NCBI GenBank assembly: GCA_024689465.1
Contig: JAILDL010000181.1
Span: 1-32,944 of the forward strand
Length of the DNA: 32,944 bases
Direction: 5' to 3'
Origin: Lachnospiraceae bacterium
GTDB lineage: Bacteria; Bacillota; Clostridia; Lachnospirales; Lachnospiraceae
Each line of letters begins with the position of its first letter. Positions within the stretch are counted from its first letter, which is position 1. Positions 25,786 to 32,944 of this stretch are shown piece after piece. A program made the translations under genes and the position numbers. The notes beneath the pieces are model-generated. The model saw only the letters and a list, made by a program, of their open reading frames with translations, had not been told where the DNA came from and did not search any database.

Positions 25786-26573
25786 TACTTCGTCTCCTCC
25801 TTTCCTTCACTTACGGTTTCTACGGTTTTCGCAGCCGTATCTGCTTTTGCATCTGCCTTGCCTACCGGGCCTGGCTTCGCATTTTCGTCATAGAAACGAT
25901 GGGCACATCCGGTATCCCCGCAGGAAGCACAATCGCTCATGCAGCCGGACTGGATCTTGGACATATCCTTGCCCTTCTTCTCTCCTTCAATCTTGATCTT
26001 GTTCTGGATCGCGGTTAAGGTTGCCAGAACAAAGAACGCGCCGGGAGCCATGATGAAGATGCTGATGGGCACATAGGAATCCGGCAGGATCCGAAAACCG
26101 AAAGCCTGTCCGGAGCCTAAGATCTCACGGACCAGACCGATCATGGTCAGTGCCATGGTAAAGCCAAGGCCCATTCCGATACCATCAAACAAAGAAGGGA
26201 TCATGGGATTCTTGGATGCATAGGATTCCGCACGGCCTAAGATGATACAGTTTACAACGATCAGAGGGATATAGATACCCAGAGATTCATACAAAACCGG
26301 TACAAAGCCCTGTAACAGGAGCTGTGTGACGGTTACAAAGCTGGCTACGATAACGATGAAGGCAGGGATACGTACCCGGTTGGGAATAAAGTTTCTCAGG
26401 GCTGCGATCAAAAGGTTACTCAGAGCCAGTACGACCATGGTGGAAAGTCCCATGCCAAGGCCGTTGATGGCAGATGTGGTAACTGCCAGTGTGGGACACA
26501 TACCCAGGGTCAGGACGAAGGTGGGATTTTCCTTAAGGATACCGTTATATAATCGTTCTACAGGTTTATTCAA
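25785..26573 (-). CDS. rnfE: Rnf complex subunit E with a Cys-rich C-terminal tail
   Basis: The first 195 residues are the usual membrane subunit, a homologue of RnfA, with conserved Cys26 (GMCPTLAVT) and Cys109 (VNCIILGRAESY). Beyond that is an extra tail of about 65 residues. It contains GCMSDCASCGDTGCAHR (210-226) with Cys211, Cys215, Cys218 and Cys223, then an Ala/Lys/Glu-rich end. RnfE of many bacteria lacks this tail. The start codon is TTG, overlapping the rnfG stop (TTGA); GGAGG nine bases upstream supports it. The subunit helps carry electrons across the membrane. Confidence 0.95.
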   Translation of the reverse strand: MNKPVERLYNGILKENPTFVLTLGMCPTLAVTTSAINGLGMGLSTMVVLALSNLLIAALRNFIPNRVRIPAFIVIVASFVTVTQLLLQGFVPVLYESLGIYIPLIVVNCIILGRAESYASKNPMIPSLFDGIGMGLGFTMALTMIGLVREILGSGQAFGFRILPDSYVPISIFIMAPGAFFVLATLTAIQNKIKIEGEKKGKDMSKIQSGCMSDCASCGDTGCAHRFYDENAKPGPVGKADAKADTAAKTVETVSEGKEETK

Positions 26574-27190
26574 TTGGAAGCACCTCCCTTCAGGACGGTT
26601 GCGTAATAATAGATTCCGGCATTGACACCGTTCGTTACCGCATTGGTGGTAATGGTGGCACCGGAAATAGCATCTATCTCACTGTCGGAGGTAGAGCCGG
26701 TCTTCGTATAGGTAAATACGGTGATGGGCTTATCCTTAAACTGCGGTACCAGGACTTCCCCTGCACGCATACCAAGACCTGCGGTCTCGGAAATACTGAG
26801 GAGAGACATGCCGTTTAATACCGAATCATTGGAGATACCCAGGGAGAACTGAATGTCTCCGCCGTATCCTTCGTGTGTGGTCACATTGATGACATAACCG
26901 ATCACATTGCCGGATGCATCCAGAGCTTCATACATGCCATCGATGTCCTGCTTGGGATAGCTGTCATGGATCTTAGCGCTTTCCGCTTCAGCGTCAAAAT
27001 CTGTGATCTCGTTAAAGGAAGCAGCTTCTGCAAAAACAGCCTTGCAGGCTTCCTGTTTTGCTTTTAATTCCTGTGCTGCAATAGGGTCCTTGGTGACTTT
27101 ATAAACACCACCCAGCAGCAGACCGGAAATAACCGTGATCACCAGGAGTTTCAAAGCGTCGCCTAACATACTCTTTACATCTGCATTCAT
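26570..27190 (-). CDS. rnfG: Rnf complex subunit G (FMN-binding)
   Basis: A 206-residue subunit with one membrane segment near the N-terminus (about 12-30) and an extracellular FMN-binding domain. The flavin attachment motif SGATIT (176-181) places the FMN on Thr179. ApbE, encoded nearby, is the expected enzyme. The start overlaps the rnfD stop (ATGA). Other features of the family are GYVINVTTHEGYGGDI (98-113) and ISETAGLGMRA (133-143). Confidence 0.97.
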   Translation of the reverse strand: MNADVKSMLGDALKLLVITVISGLLLGGVYKVTKDPIAAQELKAKQEACKAVFAEAASFNEITDFDAEAESAKIHDSYPKQDIDGMYEALDASGNVIGYVINVTTHEGYGGDIQFSLGISNDSVLNGMSLLSISETAGLGMRAGEVLVPQFKDKPITVFTYTKTGSTSDSEIDAISGATITTNAVTNGVNAGIYYYATVLKGGASN

Positions 27191-28158
27191 GATTTTGCTT
27201 CGCCCTCCTTCTCCTTGGATTTCTTTTCCTTCACAGGCTTGGGAACGCCAAAGGCTCTGGGCATGGTGTACTTCTCAATGAGAGGTACCAGAAGGTTGCC
27301 CAGGATGATGGCATAGCTGACACCTTCTGCACCGGAAGAAAACAGACGGAAGATACCGGTCATGATACCAAGGAAGATACCGTATACGATCTGTCCCTTG
27401 GGCGTGATCGGCCTAGTCACATAATCCGTTGCCATGAAGAAAGCACCCAGCATCAGACCGCCACCTGCAAGGTGTGCGGAGATAAATGCAGGATCAAAAC
27501 CGTGTCCGCCAAAGAGGATCAGGAAGATCACAAAGCTGACGATATAGGAGCCGGGAACCTTTAAATCGATGACACCAAACAGGATCAGGATGCAGGCACC
27601 CAAAACGATGGCCAGCAAACTGGTTTCACCGATGGTACCGCCGGTGCGTCCGATGATCATGTCCAGGAGCACGGGTGATCCGCCGGATTTTAAAAGGGCT
27701 AAAGGCGTTGCGCCGGTATAGGCATCTGTCTGGAAGTTGGTCATCAGTGCAGGGAACGAGATCACCAGAAAACATCTTGCACCCAGTGCAGGGTTCATAA
27801 AGTTCTGGCCCAGTCCGCCGAACAGCATCTTAACAACCAGGATGGCAAATACGCCGCCTAAAACAGCCATCCACCAGGGTGCGGTAGAAGGCAGGTTCAG
27901 TGCCAGCAGAAGGCCGGTTACCACTGCGGAAAAGTCTCCGATGGTAACAGGCATCTTCATGCATTTTTCATAGATAAACTCTGTCAGAACCGTAGAAGCC
28001 ACCGTTACCAGGATCAGTAACAGCGCATCCGTTCCGAAATTATAGATTCCGAATCCGGCAGTCGGTAAAAGGGCGATCACAACCAGCAGCATGATATTGC
28101 TGGTGGTGGACTTTGACCGAATATGCGGATTGGATGATACATTCATTAATTCGCTCAT
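27187..28158 (-). CDS. rnfD: Rnf complex subunit D (FMN-binding, membrane)
   Basis: A membrane subunit of 323 residues with about eight to nine segments. The covalent FMN site is TGATPLALL, giving Thr151 counted from the start used here. GARCFLVISFPALMT and FFMATDYVTRPITPKGQ are family features. The start at 28158 (MSELMN) is chosen because AAGGGGG lies six bases before it; an ATG six bases further upstream lies against that site and would add two residues. It follows rnfC by 11 bases. It is thought to take part in ion translocation. Confidence 0.96.
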   Translation of the reverse strand: MSELMNVSSNPHIRSKSTTSNIMLLVVIALLPTAGFGIYNFGTDALLLILVTVASTVLTEFIYEKCMKMPVTIGDFSAVVTGLLLALNLPSTAPWWMAVLGGVFAILVVKMLFGGLGQNFMNPALGARCFLVISFPALMTNFQTDAYTGATPLALLKSGGSPVLLDMIIGRTGGTIGETSLLAIVLGACILILFGVIDLKVPGSYIVSFVIFLILFGGHGFDPAFISAHLAGGGLMLGAFFMATDYVTRPITPKGQIVYGIFLGIMTGIFRLFSSGAEGVSYAIILGNLLVPLIEKYTMPRAFGVPKPVKEKKSKEKEGEAKS

Positions 28159-28169
28159 CTTCATCCCCC

Positions 28170-29486
28170 TTACTTTTTCTTCTTGCCAAGCTGAATCTTG
28201 CGCATGGATTTGATGTACTGTGTAAGAGGTCTCTTAGCGGGACAGACAAAGCTGCAGCAGCCGCATTCCACGCACTCCAGACCATTGTTCTTAAGGAATG
28301 CTTCCTCGTTGTAATGCTCGGAATAGGTGGCAAGGTGACTGGGAACAAGCTGCTCGGGACAGGCTTCTACACACTGACCGCAGTTGATGCATGCGCTGGG
28401 CGCCATACGGGAAACATCGTCCCTGGAAAGGCACAGCAGGGCGGATGCTGTCTTGGTGGTGGGAACATTGGTATCGAAAATACCAAAGCCCATCATGGGT
28501 CCGCCGGAAATGATCTTTTCCGGATCCTTGATAAAGCCGCCGGCCTCTTCGATCAGTTCGTGGTAGTTGGTACCGATCCGCACACGGAAGTTCCGGGGAT
28601 CCTTGATAGCATCACCGGTGACGGTAACAATACGATACATAAGCGGTCTGCCGTTACGCACCGCATCATTGATGGCAACGATGGTATCTACGTTGTCAAC
28701 GATACAGCCTGCATCAGCGGGCAGCATTTTGGAATTGATCTTTCTGCCGGTGCAGGCATAGATGATCATACGCTCAGCACCCTGCGGATACTTTGTCTTT
28801 AAAGGACGTACCTCGATTCGAGGCTCATCCTTGGTCTTTTCCTTTAACAGTTTAATGGCATCCGGCTTATTCTCTTCCACAGCCAGGATACCCTGTGCAT
28901 GATCAAAGAGCTGAAGCATTACCTTCAGGCCGTCGATCAGAAGCTCCGGATTTTCCATCATTCTCCGGTAATCAGAGGTCAGATAAGGCTCACATTCCGC
29001 ACAGTTGGCAATAATGTAGTCGATCTTATCAGGCTCCTTGGGAGAGAGCTTTACCGCAGTGGGGAAACCGGCGCCACCCATACCAACGACACCTGCGGTT
29101 CTGACGCTCTCGATGATCTCCTCCTTCGTCATCTCCTCCACAGGTTTTCTCTGGGGATACTCCACCTCCTCATACAGCCCGTCATTCTCAATGATGATGC
29201 TGTTTACGCTGTCGCCGGTAACGATCCGTCTGGGCTCGATCGCCTTTACGGTACCGGAAACAGAAGCATAGATCGGCGCGGAAACAAATCCGCCGGCTTC
29301 AGCGATCAGCTGACCGGTCAGAACATGATCACCCTTTTGAACCACAGGCTTCGCAGGGGCACCGATATGCTGAGACAATGGATACACCAAATCTCCCTTG
29401 GGCAGTACGTCTTTGATAGGCTTATCCTTTGACAGATCTTTGCCGTCATAAGGATGGACGCCGCCCAAAAATGTAGAACTTGCCAT
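28170..29486 (-). CDS. rnfC: Rnf complex subunit C (NADH-side, two 4Fe-4S)
   Basis: A 438-residue peripheral subunit, first gene of the operon. It carries a flavin/NAD-binding core (VGMGGAGFPTAVK, 134-146) and two 4Fe-4S motifs: Cys366, 369, 372 and 376 (CINCGQCVEACP), and Cys405, 408, 411 and 415 (CVECGCCSFVCP). It passes electrons between NAD and the membrane subunits. AAGGAG lies seven bases before the ATG. The operon CDGEAB is complete, so the cell should be able to couple ferredoxin oxidation to NAD reduction and Na+ or H+ export; the ion cannot be told from sequence. Confidence 0.97.
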   Translation of the reverse strand: MASSTFLGGVHPYDGKDLSKDKPIKDVLPKGDLVYPLSQHIGAPAKPVVQKGDHVLTGQLIAEAGGFVSAPIYASVSGTVKAIEPRRIVTGDSVNSIIIENDGLYEEVEYPQRKPVEEMTKEEIIESVRTAGVVGMGGAGFPTAVKLSPKEPDKIDYIIANCAECEPYLTSDYRRMMENPELLIDGLKVMLQLFDHAQGILAVEENKPDAIKLLKEKTKDEPRIEVRPLKTKYPQGAERMIIYACTGRKINSKMLPADAGCIVDNVDTIVAINDAVRNGRPLMYRIVTVTGDAIKDPRNFRVRIGTNYHELIEEAGGFIKDPEKIISGGPMMGFGIFDTNVPTTKTASALLCLSRDDVSRMAPSACINCGQCVEACPEQLVPSHLATYSEHYNEEAFLKNNGLECVECGCCSFVCPAKRPLTQYIKSMRKIQLGKKKK

Positions 29487-29588
29487 TTTGCTCTCCTTCT
29501 TTCCATAAATTTTGAAGCTATTGCTTGCACATCAGATACAAAAAACGAATTTCCTTCTTAAAATGCTCACAATTCTCCATTTAAATTT

Positions 29589-29594
29589 AGTATA
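29589..29594 (-). promoter_or_regulatory. Possible -10 box of the rnf operon
   Basis: TATACT on the minus strand lies about 100 bases before rnfC. The sequence AGTATACT is symmetric and would also read as a -10 on the plus strand. No good -35 box is visible in either direction. The 227 bases between rnfC and the exonuclease gene show no other clear signal. Confidence 0.35.
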
Positions 29595-29713
29595 CTATTG
29601 AATAAGAAGTTAAGAAAGATTAAATCTGGGTTGCAGACGCACATTTTTCGATACAATCGCCTTATTTCCTGTGCAATCTGCATAAAGTATCTCAGAAGGG
29701 AAAGGAATCAAAC

Positions 29714-30847
29714 ATGCGTATTTTTACGGAAAAACTGAATTTTATCCTGAAAGAGACCGACTACTGCCTGGAGCAATATATCCCCTTAAACGAAGTACTG
29801 TTCGTGGACATCGAAACCACCGGCTTTACCGCCAACTCTTCCGCTCTGTATCTCATCGGCTGCATCTATAACAAGGCCGGCAGCTTTTACCTGCATCAGT
29901 TCTTTGCAGAGCATCTCATGGACGAAAAGGAACTACTGACGGAGTTCATGGAATTTGCAAAGCCCTATAAGATGATCATCGATTACAACGGAAACCGTTT
30001 CGATATCCCCTATCTGGAACAGAAATGCCGATCCTTCGGCGTTCCCTTCCCTCTTACTGCCATGACGGGGCTGGATCTGTTCCAGCGGATCAATCCCTAT
30101 AAAACCTTCCTGCGCCTGCCGGATTGCAAGCAGAAAACGGTGGAGCAGTTCATGGGCATTACCCGGGAAGATCTCTACAACGGCGGGGAACTGATCAACG
30201 TATACAAAACCTATCTTGGAAAGCCCACCGACGAAGCGCTCCAGCTCCTTCTGTTGCATAACAAGGAGGATATGATCGGCATGCTGCGGATCCTTCCCAT
30301 GCTGGCCTATTATGATCTCTTTAACGGAAAGATCCGGGTAAAGAAAGTGCAGGCCAACTATTTTGACGAAGATACCAGCTCTCAGCGGGCAGAGCTTTTC
30401 ATGAAGTTATCCCTTCCTGCCAATCTGCCCATGCCCTTGAAGTTTAAGGCGAGAGGATGTTCCTTTGAAGGCGAACTGGGAAGCGCTACGCTGCGGGTTC
30501 CCATGTTTATCGGAGAATTAAAGTATTTTTACGCCAACTACAAGGATTACTACTATCTCCCCGGAGAAGATATGGCCATGCACAAGTCTGTTGCAGGCTA
30601 CGTGGATAAGGAGCGCCGGGTAAATGCCACCGCCGCAACCTGCTATACCCGTAAATACGCCACCTTCCTTCCCATGTGGGAAACCCTGTTTACACCTTTC
30701 TTTAAAAAAGAGTACAGCGATAAAACCTATTACTTTGAGCTCACCGATTCCTTTAAGCAGGATCGGGACGGCTTTTCCGCTTATGCTTCTCATATCCTGA
30801 ACATCATGCGGTACGAAGAAGGAAAGCAGAAGGACCCGGAGGAATGA
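29714..30847 (+). CDS. DEDD-type exonuclease (ribonuclease H-like, YprB-like)
   Basis: A 377-residue protein with a ribonuclease H-like 3'-5' exonuclease domain in about the first 200 residues. The acidic metal ligands are seen: Asp32 and Glu34 in FVDIETTGF, Asp97 in YNGNRFDIPYL, and Asp186 in HNKEDMIGML. This resembles the YprB family. The second half (200-377), rich in aromatic and charged residues, has no recognised domain. AAAGGAATC precedes the ATG. It is a single-gene unit that ends in the shared terminator. Whether the substrate is DNA or RNA is not known. Confidence 0.85.
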   Translation: MRIFTEKLNFILKETDYCLEQYIPLNEVLFVDIETTGFTANSSALYLIGCIYNKAGSFYLHQFFAEHLMDEKELLTEFMEFAKPYKMIIDYNGNRFDIPYLEQKCRSFGVPFPLTAMTGLDLFQRINPYKTFLRLPDCKQKTVEQFMGITREDLYNGGELINVYKTYLGKPTDEALQLLLLHNKEDMIGMLRILPMLAYYDLFNGKIRVKKVQANYFDEDTSSQRAELFMKLSLPANLPMPLKFKARGCSFEGELGSATLRVPMFIGELKYFYANYKDYYYLPGEDMAMHKSVAGYVDKERRVNATAATCYTRKYATFLPMWETLFTPFFKKEYSDKTYYFELTDSFKQDRDGFSAYASHILNIMRYEEGKQKDPEE

Positions 30848-30899
30848 CCCCCCGGGGACGGAGTTAGGGGTTCAAAATAATCGCCCGAAACATTCAAAA
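30848..30899. repeat. Possible fragment of a GGGGACGG-type intergenic repeat
   Basis: Directly after the exonuclease stop is CCCCCCGGGGACGGAGTTAG followed by GGGGTTCAAAA. It begins with a GC-rich palindrome (CCCCGGGG). Similar GGGGACGG-containing repeats occur in some Clostridia. Only one copy is in this window, so it cannot be proved a repeat here. Confidence 0.3.
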
Positions 30900-30927
30900 A
30901 AGCTCTGCAGCGATTGCTGCAGAGCTT
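30900..30927. terminator. Bidirectional terminator between exonuclease gene and cheR
   Basis: A perfect 12-base-pair stem (30900-30911 with 30916-30927; AAGCTCTGCAGC) with loop GATT. TTTTTT follows on the plus strand and a T-run of about five on the minus strand. It serves both converging genes. Confidence 0.88.
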
Positions 30928-30955
30928 CATTTTTTGTGATCCGTAAGGAAAAGCC

Positions 30956-31738
30956 TTACTTAGCCGGTTTTACGTAGAAGAAGGAACTCTTCCGTTCAAA
31001 ACCGATCTCCTTGTAATTAATGATCTGTTCGGTACTGCCGATGAACAGAACACCTCCGGGAGCCAGAGAATTATAGAACTTCCGGAAGATCTCGTCCTTT
31101 GCCTCCTCCGTAAAGTAGATCAGCACGTTTCGGCAAACGATGAGGTGCTGGCCCGTAGGATAGGGATCCTTTAACAGATTGTGTTCCTTGAAGGTAACAC
31201 GCTGTTTGATCTGATCCGAAATCTGGAAAGAAGGACCAACCATGGTAAAATACTGTTTTTTCAGATCAGCGGGAACAGAAGCTACCGACTTGTCATTGTA
31301 CAGGCCAACCTTTGCTTTCGCAATAACCTGCTTATCAATATCGGTGGCATCGATCCGGATCTGATTTAAGGACAGATGCTTGGACAGTGCCATGACCAGT
31401 GAATAGGGTTCGTCACCGGTGGAGCAGGCTGCACTCCAGATCTTTAAGTTCTTACCGAACTTCTTGATCAGATCCGGGAATACATCCTTGTCCATAATGA
31501 CCCACTGTTCCGGGTTCCGATAGAACTCGGAAACATTGATGGTCAGATAATTGACAAACTCTTCAAATGCGGCCTTGTCTGTACGGAGCAAAGCTACGTA
31601 TTTATCGTAGTCCTTGATCTCGTGCTTGCCGATCAGGGTATCGATCCTGCGCTTCATCTGCTTTTCCTTGTAAGCATTCAGGTCGATATGGGTCAGCTTA
31701 AACACTTCCGCCTTGAAATACTCGTAATCGTAAGCCAT
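30956..31738 (-). CDS. cheR: CheR-type protein-glutamate O-methyltransferase
   Basis: A 260-residue protein with an N-terminal helical CheR domain (1-65), then a SAM-binding fold. Family motifs are NVSEFYRNPEQW (68-79), WSAACSTGDEPYS (101-113), DATDIDKQVIAKAK, and CRNVLIYFTEEAK. CheR methylates glutamates of chemoreceptors. No receptor or other che gene is in the window. It follows the S1-like gene by 29 bases with GGAAGGGGAG before the ATG, so the two appear co-transcribed, an odd pairing. It ends in the bidirectional terminator. Confidence 0.94.
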   Translation of the reverse strand: MAYDYEYFKAEVFKLTHIDLNAYKEKQMKRRIDTLIGKHEIKDYDKYVALLRTDKAAFEEFVNYLTINVSEFYRNPEQWVIMDKDVFPDLIKKFGKNLKIWSAACSTGDEPYSLVMALSKHLSLNQIRIDATDIDKQVIAKAKVGLYNDKSVASVPADLKKQYFTMVGPSFQISDQIKQRVTFKEHNLLKDPYPTGQHLIVCRNVLIYFTEEAKDEIFRKFYNSLAPGGVLFIGSTEQIINYKEIGFERKSSFFYVKPAK

Positions 31739-31767
31739 AGGACTCCCCTTCCTTCAGCAAAAGATTT

Positions 31768-32913
31768 TTATTTTTCTTCCTGGGATGCGATTACTTCATC
31801 AATGTTAACGGAAACAGCTTCCGCATCCTCATCATCGGCAGCTTCTGCTTCTTCGGGTTCGGGAGCAGTCAGAGCCTTGATACTCAGAGAGATCTTTCTG
31901 TCTTCTTCGTTGAAGTCCACAACCTTAGCAGTTACTTCATCCCCAACATGAAGAACATCAGAAGGCTTCTCAATGTGGTCCTTGGAGATCTGGGAAACAT
32001 GCAGCAGAGCATCAATGCCTGTAGCAAGTTCAACGAAAGCGCCAAAGTCGGTCATGCGGGCAACCTTACCGGTTACTACATTGCCGATCGCAAACTTCTC
32101 TGCAGCTCCCTTCCAGGGATTGGTATCATCAAATTTCAGGGAAAGAGCGATCTTGCTGCCGCTGATCTCCTTGATCAGAACGGTAAGCTCGTCGCCAACC
32201 TTGAAGTTCTTCTTGGGATTCTCTACACGGCCCCAGCTCATCTCGGAGATGTGCAGCAGACCGTCAGCGCCACCTAAGTCAACGAATGCACCGAAATCGG
32301 TAACGTTCTTGATCACACCGGTAACAACATCACCTTCTTTGATCTTCTCAAAGAGTTCCTTCTGCTGTTCAGCCTTCTTGGCTGCGATCAGCTGTCTGCG
32401 ATCGCCGATGTAACGTCTTCTCTTAGGATTGTACTCGGTAATAACGAAGTCGATATCCTGACCTGCGTACTTGCTCAGATCCTTCTCATAGGTATCGGAA
32501 ACAAGGCTTGCGGGAATGAAGATACGTACTTCATCCACAACAACACAGATACCGCCATCCAGAACCTGGGTAACCTTTGCGGTAAGAACTTCCTTGTTGT
32601 TGTAAGCTTCTTCAATGCGCTTGTTGCCTCTCTCGGCAGCAAGTCTCTTGTAAGATAAGAGGATCTGACCTTCGCCGTCATTTACCTTCACTACCTTAAC
32701 TTCCAACTGATCGCCTACATGCAGTAAGGTGGTCAGATCAGCGCCGGGTTCATTCGTATATTCATACTTTGTAAGAATACCATCAGACTTGCAACCAATG
32801 TTCAGAACAGCTTCTTCCGGTTTCACGTCGATAACGGTGCCTTCAACAACCTCTCCTGTATGTATTGTTTTAAGTGATGCTTCCAGCATCTGTTCAAAAG
32901 TTTCTTCGGACAT
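31768..32913 (-). CDS. rpsA: Ribosomal protein S1-like RNA-binding protein (four S1 domains)
   Basis: A 381-residue protein with four S1 domains: about 19-90, 107-175, 193-261 and 277-346. The third and fourth are the most typical (VTDFGAFVDL, 204-213; MTDFGAFVEL, 287-296). An acidic tail (EEAEAADDEDAEA) ends it. It is shorter than the six-domain S1 of E. coli and matches the four-domain forms of Firmicutes. The start at 32913 is chosen for AGGAGG nine bases upstream; a TTG at 32931 overlaps that site. In some Clostridia S1 is fused to IspH; here the protein stands alone. Its promoter is beyond the window. Confidence 0.93.
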   Translation of the reverse strand: MSEETFEQMLEASLKTIHTGEVVEGTVIDVKPEEAVLNIGCKSDGILTKYEYTNEPGADLTTLLHVGDQLEVKVVKVNDGEGQILLSYKRLAAERGNKRIEEAYNNKEVLTAKVTQVLDGGICVVVDEVRIFIPASLVSDTYEKDLSKYAGQDIDFVITEYNPKRRRYIGDRRQLIAAKKAEQQKELFEKIKEGDVVTGVIKNVTDFGAFVDLGGADGLLHISEMSWGRVENPKKNFKVGDELTVLIKEISGSKIALSLKFDDTNPWKGAAEKFAIGNVVTGKVARMTDFGAFVELATGIDALLHVSQISKDHIEKPSDVLHVGDEVTAKVVDFNEEDRKISLSIKALTAPEPEEAEAADDEDAEAVSVNIDEVIASQEEK

Positions 32914-32944
32914 AACTTTGAACCTCCTCAATAATATTATTTGG

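Noticed and set aside
29631-29657. TTGCAG with TACAAT as promoter of the exonuclease gene
   Set aside because: The spacing is only 15 bases and the -35 box matches at just three positions.
1-32944. CRISPR arrays, transposases, phage genes, tRNA or rRNA genes
   Set aside because: No regularly spaced repeats, transposase or integrase motifs, or tRNA/rRNA features were seen on either strand.

Overview
The window looks like chromosomal DNA of a low-to-mid GC Gram-positive anaerobe of the Clostridia, most likely Lachnospiraceae-like. The grounds are a class B sortase, Shine-Dalgarno sites of the AGGAGG type, sigma-A style promoters, a T-box leader in front of pheST, an Rnf complex in the order CDGEAB, and an EF-G paralogue of the FusA2 kind. 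No insertion sequence, phage gene, tRNA, rRNA or CRISPR array was seen. The species cannot be named from this sequence.

Layout. 1-4175 (minus): leuS, a class B sortase gene, and the 5' part of a secreted-protein gene that leaves the window. 4272-6362 (minus): an EF-G-like GTPase with an unusual nucleotide-binding site. 6519-9142 (plus): tyrA-aroA, with a clear promoter and a probable terminator. 9196-12291 (minus): a PilZ-domain gene with its own promoter, then queA and an M18 aminopeptidase gene behind another promoter. 12300-16270 (minus): pheS-pheT behind a phenylalanine T-box leader, itself directly behind a 6S-like RNA gene. 16275-21154 (minus): a tight cluster of thrC, a small membrane protein, aminopeptidase P and an MFS transporter. 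21227-23299 (minus): an AP2-like protein and a membrane-anchored GH25-family protein. 23230-24387 (plus): apbE. 24394-29486 (minus): rnfCDGEAB. 29714-30847 (plus): a DEDD-type exonuclease. 30956-32913 (minus): ribosomal protein S1-like gene followed by cheR.

How the genes connect. ApbE attaches FMN to threonines of RnfD and RnfG, and it faces the rnf operon tail to tail with six bases between the stop codons. Rnf couples ferredoxin oxidation to NAD reduction and ion export. tyrA, aroA, thrC, pheST, leuS and queA belong to amino acid synthesis, tRNA charging and tRNA modification. PilZ and CheR point to c-di-GMP or chemotaxis signalling elsewhere in the genome.

Most of the window is ordinary core genome. 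No wholly new multi-gene system is evident. The items most worth a second look are the 6S-like RNA/T-box/pheST arrangement, the AP2/degenerate-HNH protein, the cysteine-rich tail of RnfE, the altered GTPase motifs of the EF-G paralogue, the lysine/alanine-rich insert of the M18 peptidase, and the changed active-site motif in the GH25 protein.
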